Below, piece by piece: positions 23,036 to 35,135 of a stretch of DNA of 64,000 bases. The notes under the pieces were generated by a model. The model saw nothing but the letters and a program-made list of their open reading frames with translations, was not told the origin of the DNA and ran no database searches. This DNA is from Rhinopithecus roxellana. Lineage: Eukaryota > Chordata > Mammalia > Primates > Cercopithecidae. Numbering within the stretch: position 1 is the stretch's first letter; each line of letters starts with the position of its first letter. The stretch spans positions 35,224,611-35,288,610 of the forward strand of contig NC_044555.1 of assembly GCF_007565055.1 (NCBI RefSeq), in the 5' to 3' direction. The translations under genes and the position numbers were made by a program.

Positions 23036-24370
23036 TCAAGAAGTCCCAAATTATTTGTAGCACAAAACTATGGTTTGTGTTGGCAATAGCTGGCAGGAAA
23101 CTCCCTGGTTTTGAATTTAATATAGGCGAATATGCACTAATTGGAAAACTGTAGTCTTTAATGGTGACAAGCCATACTCTTTCAAAGTTTACATTTTATC
23201 TTCAAACTTACATTATCTTAGTTGCTTATAAGAACTACTGTGAGCTGTGATTAATTCGCTTTCAATTTTTACATTTTCTGTATTTATTATTTTTTGTGCT
23301 AATTGGCTCTGAGCCTCTGGGTACCATTTGAAGAATTAGAAACTACTTACATTTCTACAATAGACTAATGAGCCACTTAAACTTTAACGTAACCCACATT
23401 ACATTAGGAGACAAAATTTTTACATCAGTGGTTGTGACAAACAAGTTGCTGTAACTCAATTAGTTTGAATTTGCATTTTCCAGCATAACAACCTTTATTG
23501 TGATATTATCTTCACTTCTGAATAGCTAGATACGAAGTATTCAAATAAATTTCTGTGAACATTTTTTATGTCACATAATCATTTTATTTTGTTCTCTCTC
23601 ACAATGTCTCATAGTAAAACATGTTTGCTTTGGAGAAAGCTGCATTTTTGTGTGCACTGATGAGCTGAAGTAAAACTAACATTATGTCATTGATTAGAAA
23701 TTGAGGTAGCAAAATTCTCCCTCAGCTGGGTCCACAATTGTGGGAAAGTGTGTTTCAGATCTATCTCTGTGTACAAAAAGGAATGGAAAGTACTTTGTTG
23801 AGATCATTAGTGATGACTACACATGTGAAAATTCAGAAGAGGTAGGTGCTGGATGACAAATGGAACTTATGAAACAAGCATTAGTGGACTAATTTTTATA
23901 GATAATTGGAACAAAATTTCCTAAACTTTTTCTTTCTGTTCCTTATGATAATCTCTTCTTTCATTTTCCAACAAGCCTGCTGTGCATTTCTTAAATTTGT
24001 CTTCCACATAACTGAGTGATCATTTAAAACTGAGATAAAGCTTGAGAATATGCAAACATCTTTATAAAACATACTTGAAAGCCTGTTATTTAATGTTGAA
24101 TATTGTATAATTTTTCTAAATGTAAGCAAATAAATATAATGTTTTCTTTTTTCAAAATCCGAATTATGTAAAACAAACATGTATTTTCTAAGTATCTATT
24201 TAACACATAGCTATATGGATGCATACTGCATATACTAAAAGGTAATAAATACAAATCACACTGTATGAGAGTACAATAAAGTTCAGTGAGATAATTTACT
24301 TTTACTGCAATGGTAATTTTTTTAAAAATTGTAAAGTTTCATTTTAGTAAGAACTTCAAAGCAAGATGAA
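23036..24370. other. Unassigned intergenic sequence
   Basis: AT-rich; short random open frames only. No gene, RNA or clear repeat seen. Confidence 0.5.
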
Positions 24371-24500
24371 TAAGCCCTAGAGACATGCTGTACATTGTAT
24401 CTATAGTCAACAATACCATATTGGACATATCAAATTTAAGAGGGTAGATCTCATGTTAAGTGCTCTGACTACAATAAAGTACAATTTTCTTAAAAGTAGT
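24371..24500 (+). mobile_element. Ancient L1M 3' end fragment
   Basis: Resembles the 3' end of L1M elements ('atagtcaacaataccatatt', 'agagggtagatctcatgtta', 'agtgctctgactacaataaa'). Confidence 0.6.
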
Positions 24501-24730
24501 CATCAATAGGTCATAGCCTTGGAATTCTAATGTAATAAACAGGGCAGTTCATACATCTTTTTTTTCGGTCTCCTTAGAAGTCAATAAGGTAGCAATGTTT
24601 TCATTTCTAGTACAAAATCCATTTTTAGGAACAAAGTTATGAGAAACTTTCATTCAAGACTTAGATTCTGCAGAACACAGAAACTAGAGAACTTCAGTAG
24701 TAAAACTTACATAATGTTTGTCCCGTTAAC

Positions 24731-25032
24731 TTTTTTTTTTTTTTTTCTCTGAGATGGAGTCTCACTCTGTCACCCAGACTGGAGTGCAATGGCATGATCT
24801 CGGCTCACTGCAACCTCCTCCTCCCAGGTTCAAGCAATTCTCCTGTCTCAGCCTCCCGAGTAGCTGGGATTACAGGCACACGACACCACGTCAAGCTAAT
24901 TTTTTGTATTTTAATAGTGATGGGGTTTCAATGTATTGCCCAGGCTGGTCTCGAACTCCTGAGATCAGGCAATCCAACTGCCTCGGACTCCCAAAGTGCT
25001 AGGATTACAGGCGTGAATCACCACACCTGGCT
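24731..25032 (-). mobile_element. AluS-type Alu, antisense
   Basis: T-tract, then 'gagatggagtctcactctgt', both arms, ending 'gaatcaccacacctggc' at 25,032. Possible imperfect TSD: cccgttaac before and ccccttaat after. Confidence 0.92.
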
Positions 25033-26030
25033 GCCCCCTTAATTTTTATAACCCTGTCTTGCCAACAGGATTTTTTTTTAAAAAGAGTTATTTTCTTTCC
25101 CTTCAAAAGGCTATGTGATGTAATGCTAAGGAAAATGTGAAGCATCGGCTGAAGAGTCAAACACCCACACCAAAAGAACCATTTTGATATTTTGCACATT
25201 ATCTTTCTAAAGGTAGTTGAGAGATCCTCACCCTGAACTCAAACACAATTCAAAAATTTCCTTAAACTAAATCAGGGTGCAATTATTGGACATGAAATAG
25301 TAAAGAGGTATAAATTGTTTAGAACATTTTATTTTAAAATAACATGAAAGTCATGCAAATATGGTCAGTCCTAAGTCCTTTTCATGTTATTTGTGATTCA
25401 AGAGATATATTTTGTCCTGGCCTCTCAATAGGATGTCAGTGCACTTTCATCTTCTCTGCATGAACTGCCAAGCAGTTTAACAGATCAGAACATCTAGCCC
25501 CTGTTAGGAGTATTAAATATCACTGTCAGTTTATTCTATGAAAAATGAAGTGCATGTCAGTGGGGCTGTCATGCTATATGTACAAACAGTTGACCTTCCA
25601 CTTTGTTTCAGGAGAGAGGCTGATATTTGATTTCCTTTTTTTAAATCAGCCTTGCTTTTGCCAGTGAAATTTTTAGGCCAGCACCACTGTAATCCATTAT
25701 TTCTCACTGACAATACTAAGTTTACATAAAACATTCAAGGAAATGCATTGATCTACAGCTATGTCCTCTTTTTGAAATAAGGCATCAGGGGTTGAATAGT
25801 GGTAAAAGCGCTTTGACCTGAAGTATCAGTTAATGCATAAGATTTATGAATAGTTCACCAGTATTTGTCAGCACAACAGAACATAAACATTTGTATGACT
25901 GGGTGCTCATTTTACAGTTGTTTATACAGACAACAGGGTGCCATTCTACTGTTGATGACTCTGTACCAGATACAAAAGTATCACTACATTGGGATTGTGT
26001 TTTCCCATAGCCAAGTAAATTCATGTGATA
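25033..26030. other. Unassigned intergenic sequence
   Basis: No gene, RNA gene or recognisable young repeat. Old diverged repeats may be present but I could not name them. Confidence 0.5.
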
Positions 26031-26150
26031 AGATGTAAACTGAGGCTCAAAGATATCAGGAAACTTTGTTGTAGTCATATAGTTTTACATGGAAGAATTG
26101 ATATTTAAACCCTGATTTGCCATAACCAAGAGTTCTTTCCTCGGTATGGC
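26031..26150 (-). mobile_element. MIR fragment, antisense
   Basis: Reads 'taaactgaggctcaaagata', then a poorly kept 'acacagctag' equivalent and 'tatttaaaccctgatttgcc', matching the antisense MIR core and right part. Confidence 0.65.
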
Positions 26151-26429
26151 ATACCAGATTTTTAATAGTGAGGTTCCTTGAATATTTACATAAAATGTTT
26201 ATGTACCGATACAGTCCTTTCTTTATTTACTATTCTCTTTCATCAACTCAAGCGAATTGTTTAGCATAATAAAACCTCCATGAATCTGCATACCATCTTT
26301 CTTTTTCCATACTGATTTCTCCAGTTGCCCCTCAATCCCAATGCTTTAAACAATCCAGATAATCTCAAGTTCACTTAATGATTCTTGCAGCTTCATGTGC
26401 CTGCTTATATGCTATTCTGTTTGAATGTC

Positions 26430-26590
26430 TACTTTGAAAACACTTCTCATCTTTCAACACACAGTCGGAGTCAATTTTTTTTGTAATGCTTTCCATAACT
26501 CCTCCTTGAGGTAGACTTGAACACCGTCTCCTTTGTGACATCACTGTACCCTATATAGACTGCTGACATATCAGCTAAGATGAATTTTCT
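26430..26590 (+). mobile_element. L2-like 3' end fragment
   Basis: Pattern of the L2 3' region ('cttctcatctttcaacacac', then 'ataactcctccttgaggtag' and 'actgtaccctatatagac'). Diverged, so only moderate support. Confidence 0.45.
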
Positions 26591-26594
26591 GTGT

Positions 26595-26694
26595 ATTTTA
26601 ACGAGCTTATTGAGAAATAACTGACAAATTACAAATTGTCCATATGTAAAGTATGCAATTTAGCGTATCGGTAAACATTTGAAATTATCACCAC
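26595..26694. mobile_element. Ancient LINE fragment flanking the LTR
   Basis: 'gagcttattgagaaataact' followed by a 'caatttagcgtatcgg' analogue is typical of old L1M-derived sequence. It continues beyond the LTR as 'aatcaaaataatgaacatat' to about 27,110. Confidence 0.45.
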
Positions 26695-27049
26695 TGTATT
26701 ATTCCATTTTCATGCTGGTGATAAAGATATACCCGAGACTAGGAATAAAAAGAGGTCTAATTAGACTTACAGTTTCACATGGCTGAGAAGGCCTCAGAAT
26801 CATGGCAGAAGGCAAAAGGCACTTCTTACATGGCAGCAGCAAGAGAAAATGAGGAAGACGCAAAAGCGGAAACCCTTGATAAAGCCATCAGATCTCATGA
26901 GACTTATTCACTACCACAAAAGCAATATGGGGGAAACTGCCCACATGATTCAAATTATCTCCCACTGAGTTCCTCCCACAACACATGGAAATTATGGGAA
27001 TACAATTCAAAATGAGATTTGTGTGGGGACACAGAACCAAATCATATCA
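26695..27049 (-). mobile_element. THE1/MST-type solo LTR, antisense
   Basis: A 355-bp ERVL-MaLR LTR with TG...CA ends. In LTR orientation it begins 'tgatatgatttggttctgtg' and contains 'catgattctgaggcc'. It is flanked by a perfect 5-bp TSD, accac, at 26,690-26,694 and 27,050-27,054. There is no internal retroviral sequence, so it is a solo LTR left by recombination. No viral coding capacity. Confidence 0.9.
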
Positions 27050-27109
27050 ACCACAATCAAAATAATGAACATATTTATTATTCCTAGAAGTTTTTCCATT
27101 TTCCCAGTA

Positions 27110-27879
27110 CCTACTGCATTGACTACCATTTTAGATTTTATCAGTTAATTGGTAAATATGTATTGACTGAATACATATTTACTAATAACTTTCTTAGGCA
27201 ATATAATTCCATAGTATATGTAAAGTAGGGGTTCATTGTCTATGATATAGATGAGATTGGTTTTAATGCTTGAAAACATACAATTTATATGAGAATCTTT
27301 AAAAATTAGGAAATATAAGAGGCAAAGTATCAATATCTTTTTCCTAGAAAAAGAAATCTCTTCAAAATCCCACAAGTTGAGCCTTAGTTGAGGTTTAGTG
27401 TTTTCTAAACAGACTTAAAATGGAAGTTGTTTACTTATATGATAATTATGCAAGGCAAAATGTGGTGATGAAGATTAAACAATTCTTTTATGTAGGTCGT
27501 CTAGGAATTCATTGTTGGAGGAAAAGTAACTCTTAGGTTTTAGAGCATCAATTAATAAACTATAGATGTATCATTCCTAGCAGCTAGCAAATAGGTGAAG
27601 GTGGTTGCAAGAGTCTTTTCTCAGAGATGTATGTTCTTGGACTTTGGGACTACTATTAAATATGCCCACACAGAAAATATTCCATGAGGATGACAATGGA
27701 TTATGGAATATGGCAAAAGCAAAATTATGTTAATGTAGAAACCAAAGTAGTTCCACCTTTCTGGGGACAAGCCCAGATATGTAAACATACTGCTTATCTA
27801 TTTACATTTATCTTTCACTATGAGTCCCTAAAATGTTATACCACAGGTATTGTAAGTAACTAACTTCTAAGAATGCACT
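27110..27879. other. Unassigned intergenic sequence
   Basis: AT-rich, no gene or recognisable repeat. Confidence 0.5.
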
Positions 27880-28060
27880 ATAAACTCTTCTTACACGCCT
27901 TTGCAGTACCCTCCCCTAGAATGCTTTTCCACCCATTCCCATATCCCTTTGCCTAGTTAGTTCTCAGTCATTAGCTCTAATTTTGAAGTTGACTCCTCTA
28001 AGAAGACATATTTGACCAACTTACTTGAAACCCTTACCGTTGTGTTCCATAGCACTCTGA
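27880..28060 (+). mobile_element. L2-like 3' fragment
   Basis: Resembles L2 3' sequence: 'ttgcctagttagttctcagt', 'gaagttgactcctctaagaa', then 'gtgttccatagcactctgag'. Diverged. Confidence 0.45.
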
Positions 28061-28069
28061 GATATTAGT

Positions 28070-28480
28070 GTTAAAGAAAACCAGAGTTGGGCAATAGTTA
28101 AAGTGGTAAAGCAGATTTTATTCAGGAACTATTGCAGATGGAGAAAAGAGGCTTCAGTATGGCACTTGAGCTCAATTCCAAATACAGCAAGGACAAATGG
28201 AGATTTATAACCAAGGAGCAAGTTTTTGTGTGAAGCTAGGTATATGGAAAATTACTAAGTGTAGGGGAAATTCTGCCTAAATTGAGCTAACAGAATTCTT
28301 GTGGAATCTTTCAGGTCAGGTGATAGGGAAGGTGAGAGATTCTGACTAAAACTGGGCTAAGCAGTTCTTAAGACAAGGCTGAAGAACAAGGCCTAATCAA
28401 GAAAGGTCTTCAAGGAGCCTGACCAAAGTTTGGTCAATGAGAGACTCTTTGTTTCTATCATAATATTCATCACACTGTAC
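28070..28480 (-). mobile_element. LTR-like interspersed repeat, family not identified
   Basis: Read on the minus strand, the right-hand part ends with AATAAA (tttatt near 28,117 on plus), 'atctgctttaccactttaac' and 'gcccaactctggttttcttt', a layout like an LTR with its polyadenylation signal in R. The body contains a duplicated-looking theme ('cctaaattgagctaacagaa' and 'actaaaactgggctaagcag'). I cannot name the family. It might instead be a MER DNA repeat. Confidence 0.4.
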
Positions 28481-28497
28481 TGAAATAGCTTTGTAAG

Positions 28498-28500
<3 letters not shown>

Positions 28501-28535
<35 letters not shown>

Positions 28536-28815
28536 AGACGGAGTCTCACTCTGTCACCCAGGCTGGAGTGCAGTGGCACGATCTCGGCTCACTGCAAGCT
28601 CTACCTCCCGGGTTCATGCCATTCTCCTGCCTCAGCCTCCTGAGTAGCTGGTACTACAGGCACCTGCCACCATGCCCGGCTAATTGTTTGTATTTTCAGT
28701 AGAGACGGGGTTTCACCGACATAGCCAGGATGGCCTCGATCTCCTGACCTTCTGATCCGCCCGCCTTGGCCTCTCAAACTGCTGAGATTATAGGCGTGAG
28801 CCACTGTGCCCGGCC
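28501..28815 (-). mobile_element. AluY-type Alu, antisense
   Basis: A 34-base T-tract followed by both Alu arms ('ggttcatgccattctcctgc'), ending 'gagccactgtgcccggcc'. Confidence 0.92.
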
Positions 28816-30711
28816 GTGACTATTTTTTAAAAGTATAGCTTTAGTGACTGGTATTCGTTAGGAATTAGATACTAGCATTCTACAATCAAATGATAAATCC
28901 TTCGAAGTGTAAACTTCTGATTGATGTGTTTATATATATTTAATAATTATGAAAATGGAAACTAGTTACTTTCTGATCTATCACTAAAACTTTTCTTAAT
29001 AGTATGGCTTTGTTTCAAATAATCATTACAATAGAGAATTATCTTGTTTATATTAGAAACAAGGCTAATATAGGACTAAACAGCTGTCTTAAGTTATTTG
29101 TAATCAAAATGTTGTCTGATACGCTGTTGTAAAGGTTGCTATGCCCTTATTTGTTTCATGCAGATATTGATGATTTAAGTATAATATCTGCATGATGAAA
29201 AAAGGCCTGATTAATTTGTTTAGTGAGGGAAAACTCAAATACTTTTTGATGAACAGTTTATTAACTTTTTGCAATTATTTATTTATTGTTTTGTTATTGG
29301 GTAAAGACACATTCCCTGTTGACTTCAACTGTAAACTATAGGGACCGTTTCCATACAGTTTAATGGGAATTCTATAATTTAACTGTTATTTCAGATGTCC
29401 ACAATTAATCATACCCTGTGACTTTTCCTTTTGTCTCTTTTAAAGTGATTTTATGAATGTATGCTCCTTAAAAGAGGTAGTTTTGCTTGTCTTTGGTTGA
29501 GTAAAATTAGTCCAGCAACAAAATTAACAAAAGTATAATGGTAACTTGCAAAGTTTCTATAACAAAGATGTTATCCTATTGGGACCACATGGTATCACAA
29601 ATGGTAGGCCAGATTACTCAGTCTTAACAGACACTTGTGGTTCACTAAAAGAATGTGCTGGAGTATCCCTAATTATACAAACAATTGATAGTTTAAAATA
29701 ATTCTGCTACATTTTTACAGTAGGGGCTTCTTTACCTTAAATATTCTGCTGCCCAGTTTTTTAAAAATGAAAAACATCATGACAAAAGGATGAAACTTTA
29801 AGCCAGGGTATTATATTAGTCATATAGTTAACTTTACTATATATTAGTAACTAACATATAGCTTTAAGTTGACTTAACCTACCTTTAAATCAATACAATA
29901 ATGTAGCAATTATGAAGCTGTTGCAAACTATAAATGTATTGCATACTTCTACAATATGTAGCACTTAAAACTCATAAAATGTTTAAAAGCAAAGATCACA
30001 CTCATACATAAAATACAACTCCACAATAAGAAATAAAAAATATAACATGAAGTAATGATTGTAAAATACCCAATGAAAGATAAATCCCTTAACTTGATTA
30101 GCAGCCTATTTGTTATTTTATTCATATTTTCATCAATAATATATTAGATATTATAACAAAACTTGAAATATCTTAAGTATATTCTTAGATAACTTGAGTG
30201 GCTGCAGATCAGCGTAATATTTCCAGCTGATTATTTAAAAGCTTCCTAAAAAATATCCACAATTTTGTTTACCACCTTGAAAATTCTTCCTAAATCTATT
30301 AAATATCAACTAATATTCATTGTAGTTCTTTTCATATTTTATTTCTTTCTATTAAAGTCAAAATCATTTCAATAAACTGAAAAGCTTTACAAAAATCAGT
30401 ATATGGAAGTTCTGTGATGTTTGTCTCAATACCTATGACCATTTACCTATAGAAAAAATTTACTCATCAATATATCTCAGTTAATTTAGATTTATGTTTC
30501 TTTATGTACATAAATATAAAATGATTGAATATCTGATTCTATATTAATACAATGTTTTACCTGTAGTAATTTTTACCTAGATAAAGTTGGTGGATAAAAG
30601 AAATAGGATGACTAAAATAAATGGAAGTACCTCTCCTCATCTGGAGTGTGAAAAGAAAACACTGGATAGTTACTGCCATCACCTTTAATAAAGGACTTTA
30701 GGAATACCTTC
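28816..30711. other. Unassigned AT-rich intergenic sequence
   Basis: No gene or named repeat seen. Contains a 13-bp perfect inverted repeat (29,156-29,195). Confidence 0.5.
29156..29195. repeat. 13-bp perfect inverted repeat with 14-nt loop
   Basis: Stem tcatgcagatatt (29,156-29,168) pairs with 29,183-29,195; the loop is 29,169-29,182. It may be a chance palindrome or the relic of a small DNA transposon. Confidence 0.8.
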
Positions 30712-31004
30712 CTGACCAAGTACGGTGGCTCATTCCTGTAATCTTAGCATAGTGGGAGGCCGAGATGGTCACATTGCTTGAGCCCAGGAGTTCAAAACCA
30801 GGCTGGGCATCATAGCAAAACCCTGTCTCTACAAAAACAAAACAAAACAAAACAAACTATCCAGGTGTGGTGGTATGTGACTATAGTCCCAACTACTCAC
30901 AAGGCTAAGGTGGGAGGACCACTTGAGCCTGGGAGGTTGAGGCTGCAGTGAGCCATGATTATGGCACTGCACTCCAACCTGGGTGACATAAAGAGACCAT
31001 GTCT
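30712..31004 (+). mobile_element. AluJ-type Alu, sense
   Basis: Diverged two-arm Alu: 'gtacggtggctcattcctgt', middle A-rich (acaaa)n, and a right arm with 'ggaggttgaggctgcagtga' typical of AluJ. The tail has become a (GAAA)n microsatellite. Approximate TSD: accttcc before, acctttcc after. Confidence 0.9.
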
Positions 31005-31013
31005 AAGAAAGAA

Positions 31014-31089
<76 letters not shown>

Positions 31090-31101
31090 GAGAAAGAAAG
31101 A
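31005..31101. repeat. (GAAA)n microsatellite in Alu tail
   Basis: About 23 gaaa units with a single agag interruption near the end. Confidence 0.95.
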
Positions 31102-31736
31102 CCTTTCCAAAAAGAAGGCAAGAAGTAATTACAATTTTTCTCTGACATTTCTAATGCTAGTTCTGGTCACTGTACTGTAAATATGTATTTTTTCTCAGCT
31201 CTTCACTGCATTTGCTGTGTAACACACATTTCTAGTGCAGATATTGTATTTTTATAGGGGCTTATACAACTTTCCTTAAAATTGATACTAAGCTAAGACA
31301 TTCTTTGAGACAGAGAATAAAATCAGACTTCCATTGCAATCAAGATGTAAAATGTTTTAAAGTTATTGCATTCTACTTTTTCATATGCTTATTAAAACAA
31401 TTTATCTTTTGAAGGGTCATATTTCAGGGATCTGAATTCTATTGTAGATACGTCTACAATATTATGAAAATATGACACGAAACTATAAAAAAGCAACTGA
31501 TTACTCCTACCCTTTTTACCCTTTCCACAACATCAATTTCTACACTTCATCTAGAAAGGTATAAAATGTAATGGAGGGGTGAATATATTTCCAGTTGGTT
31601 TTCTTTTAGGAAACACAGCAAAACCCTTTGTTTAACATCAGGGATGATCTAAAAGGAAATCCTGTAAGTGTAAGAAGCAATGGCAGACACTTGTAATAAC
31701 ATGTAAGTCTGAGAGACGGAGGGAAGATTTAAGCAG
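31102..31736. other. Unassigned intergenic sequence
   Basis: No gene or recognisable repeat. Confidence 0.5.
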
Positions 31737-33993
31737 AAAATTGAAGAGTATGCAAGATGAAGTCATCCACTCAAAAGCACACAGCTATGTGCTCTTGAAT
31801 GACTCTTGGGTAAATAATGAAATTAAGTCAGAAATCAAGAAGTTTTTTTAAAGTAATGAGAACAAAGAGACAACATACCAGAATCTCTGGGATGCAGCTA
31901 CAGCAGTGTTAAGAGGAAAATTTATAGCGCTAAATCCTCACATCAAAAATCTAGAAAGATCTCAAGTTAACAACCTATCATCTCAACTGAAATAACTAGA
32001 GAACCAAGAGCAAGCAATCCCCAAAGCTAAGAGAAGACAATAATTAACCAAGATCAGAGCATAACTGAAGGAGACAGAGATGTGAAAAACCCTTAAAAAA
32101 TAAATCCAGGAGCTGGTTTTTTTTTTTGAAAAAATTAATAAAATAGATAGACTACTATCTAGACTCACGAAGAAGAATAGAGAGAATAATCAAATAAACA
32201 CAGTCAGAAATGATAAGGGGGATATCACCACTGAACCCACAGAAACAAAAACAACTACCAGAGAATACTGTAAATCCCTCTATACATATAAACTAGAAAA
32301 TCTAGAAGAAATGGATAAATTCATGAACACATACACTCTCCCAAGACTGAAAGGAAGAAATTGAATCCTTGACTAGACCAATAACATGTTCTAAAATTGA
32401 GGCAGTAATAAATAACCTACCAACCAAAAAAATCACAAGACCATACAGATTCAAAGTGGAATTCTACCAGAAGTACAAAGAAGAGCTGGTTTCATTCCTA
32501 CTAAAACTATTCCAAAAAATTGAAGAGGAGGGACTCCTCCCTAACTAATTCTATGAGGCCTGCATTATCCTGAAACCAAAACCTGGCAGAGATACAACGA
32601 AAGAAAGAATACTTAAGAACCATATATGTCAAACCCACAGCCAATATCATACTGAATGGGCAAAAGCGGGACATATTCCCCTTGAAAACCAGCACAAGAC
32701 AAAGATGCCGTGTCACCACTCCTATTCAACATAGTATTGGAAGTTCTGGCCAGAGCAATCAGGCAAGAGAAAGAGATAAAGAATATTCAAATAGGGAGTG
32801 AGGGAGTAAAATTATCTTTGTTTGCAGATGACATCATCCTATATCTAGAAAACCCCATAGTCTCAGCCCAAAAGCTTCTTAAGCTGATAAGCAACTTCAG
32901 CAAAGTCTCAAGATGTAAAACCAATGTGCAAAAATCGCTAGCATCCTTATACACCAACAAAACGTAAGCAGAGAACAACATAATGAATGAACACTCATTC
33001 ATAATTGCTACAAAAAGAATAAAATACTTAGAAATACAGCTAACAAGAGAAGTAAAGGACCACTTCAAAGAGAACTACAAACCACTGCTCAACGAAATCA
33101 GAGAAGACACAAACAAATGGAAAAACTTTCCAGGCTCATGGATAGGAAGAATCAATATTGAAAAAATGCCCATACTGTTCAAAGTAATTTATAGATTCAA
33201 TGTTATTCCCATTAAACTATCATTGGCATTCTTCACAGAATTAAAACAAAACTATTTTAAAATTCATATGGAACTAAAAATGAGCCCAAATAGCCAAGTT
33301 AATCTGTAGCAAAAAGAACAAAGCAGGAGGCATCACCCTACCTAACTTCAAACAGTGCTACAAGGCTGCATTAACCAAAACAGCATGGTACAAGAGCAGA
33401 AACATAGACCAATGGTACAGAATAGAGAACTCAGAAATGAGACTGCACACCTACAAGCATCAGATCTTTGACAAACCTGACAAAAACAAGCAATAGAGAA
33501 AGGATTCCCTATTTAATTAATAATACTGGGAGAACTGGCTAACCATATGCAGAAAATTATAACTGGACTCCTTCCTTACAACATATACAAAAATTAACTT
33601 AAGATGGATTAAAGACTTAAATGTAAATCCCAAAACTATAAAAACCCTAGAAGAAAATCTAGGCAATACCATTCAGGACATAGCAAAGGCGAAAATTTTA
33701 TGATAAATCATCAAAAGCAATTGCAACAAAAGCAGTAATTGACAAATGGGATCTAATTAAAAAGCTTCTTCTGCACAGCAAAAACAAAACCAACCAACCA
33801 AACAAAAAAAAAAAAGAAAAAAACTATCATCTGAGTGAACAGACTGCCTACAGAATGGTAGAAAATTTCTTAATGTATCCACTTGACAAAAGTCTAATAT
33901 CTAGAATCTACAAGGAACTTAAATTTACAAGAAAAACAAACAAACAACTTCATTTAAAAAATGGCCAAAAGACATGAACAGACACTTCTCAAA

Positions 33994-34010
33994 AGAAGAC
34001 GTACATGTGG
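33994..34010. repeat. 17-bp TSD of the 5S insertion, left copy
   Basis: agaagacgtacatgtgg, identical to 34,097-34,113. Confidence 0.95.
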
Positions 34011-34099
34011 TCTACGGCCATACCACCCTGAACGCGCCCGATCTCGTCTGATTTCGGAAGCTAAGCAGGGTCGGGCCTGGTTAGTACTTGGATGGGAGA
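34010..34099 (+). pseudogene. RNA5SP: 5S rRNA retropseudogene, 3'-truncated and tailless
   Basis: Matches 5S rRNA positions 1 to about 90, from 'gtctacggccataccaccct' to 'cttggatgggaga', with one visible difference ('gatttcgg' for 'gatctcgg'). The last about 31 nt of 5S are absent and there is no A-tail. A perfect 17-bp duplication of L1 sequence flanks it, and the last bases aga overlap the target sequence. 5S is a Pol III transcript; the internal A box, intermediate element and most of box C lie within the retained part. Without its normal terminator and in L1 context it is presumed inactive. Confidence 0.95.
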
Positions 34100-34113
34100 A
34101 GACGTACATGTGG
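34097..34113. repeat. 17-bp TSD of the 5S insertion, right copy
   Basis: agaagacgtacatgtgg. The L1 reads on with 'ccaacaaacatatg'. Confidence 0.95.
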
Positions 34114-34915
34114 CCAACAAACATATGAAAAAAAGCTCAACATTACTGATCATTAGAGATCCTCAAATCAAAACCACAATTATATAGCATTTCATACCAG
34201 TCAGAATGGCTATTACTAAAATGTCAAAAAACAACAGATTCTGGTGAGATTGTGGAGAAAAAGGAACGCTTTTACACTGCCTGTGAGAGTATAAACTAGT
34301 TCAACCACTGCGGAAGTCAATGTGACAATTCCCAAAGACCTAGAGGCAGAAATACCATTTGACTTAGCAATCCCATTATTGAATATATACCTAAAGAAAT
34401 ATAAATCATTCTATTATAAAGTTACATGCATGCATATGTTCATTGAAGCACTGTTTACAATAGCAAAGTCATAGAATCAACCTAAATGTCCATCAATGAT
34501 AAACTAGATAAAGAAAATGTGGCACATATACCTCATTGCATACCATGCAGCCATAAAAAGGAACAGGATCTTGTGCTTTGCAGACACAGATGGAGTTGGA
34601 AGCCACTATCCTCAGCAAACTAACGCAGGAGCAGAAAACCAAACAGAGCATGTTCTCACTTATAAGTGGGAGCTGAACAATGAGAACACATGGACACATG
34701 GTGGGTAACAACACGCACTGGGCACCTGTAGGGGTGAGGAAGAGCATCAGAAAGGACAGCTAATGGCTGTCGGGCTTAATACCTGGGTGATGGGATGATC
34801 CGTGCAGTAAACCACCATGGCACTTTCACTTATGTAACAAACCTGCACATCCTGCACATGTACCCCTAAACTTAAAATAAAAGTCAAATTAAAAATAAGA
34901 AAGTTGAAGAGTATG

Positions 34916-35135
34916 ACCACGATGTGGGATGAGGGAGAGTTCTGGCCACCCAGGTTCAGAACAACTTTTCTGCAGTTTCAGAGCTAAACCTTCATGGTGC
35001 CTCTGAATGTCTTCATTTGAATCAAATGCTCCAAATCAGCAAACACCCAAGATAAAAACAAAAACAAAAACGAACAAAAAAAGAGACTTCTTAAAAATGC
35101 ATTCCAGAGCACAATATCTGTCTTCATATTATGGA
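34916..35135. other. Unassigned spacer between L1 elements
   Basis: Contains a (AAAAC)n-like patch near 35,054-35,080. No gene. Confidence 0.5.

Larger units (their letters stand above)
31753..34903 (+). mobile_element. 5'-truncated L1 (older L1PA/PB), sense, with TSD
   Basis: Plus-strand L1 from mid ORF2 ('aatgactcttgggtaaataa') to the 3'UTR and A-rich tail at about 34,900. TSD ttgaagagtatg lies at 31,741-31,752 and 34,904-34,915, with further near-match outside. ORF2 remnants at 32,710-32,967 carry 'SPLLFNIVLEVLARAIRQEK' and the 'FADD' box, and 32,983-33,309 carries the next part. A deletion of a few hundred bases at about 32,620 removes RT core sequence upstream of 'NIILNGQK'. A 5S rRNA fragment is inserted at 34,010. 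Confidence 0.92.

Noticed and set aside
30897..31148. Frame with repeated S-F-L units
   Set aside because: Translation of the (GAAA)n tail and AluJ on the opposite strand.
32710..33309. RT-like open frames in the plus-strand L1
   Set aside because: They have the FADD motif but are fragments of a truncated, deleted L1; annotated as part of the mobile element and not as a gene.
34010..34099. A functional 5S rRNA gene
   Set aside because: The 3' quarter is missing, there is no T-run terminator in place, and it lies inside an L1.
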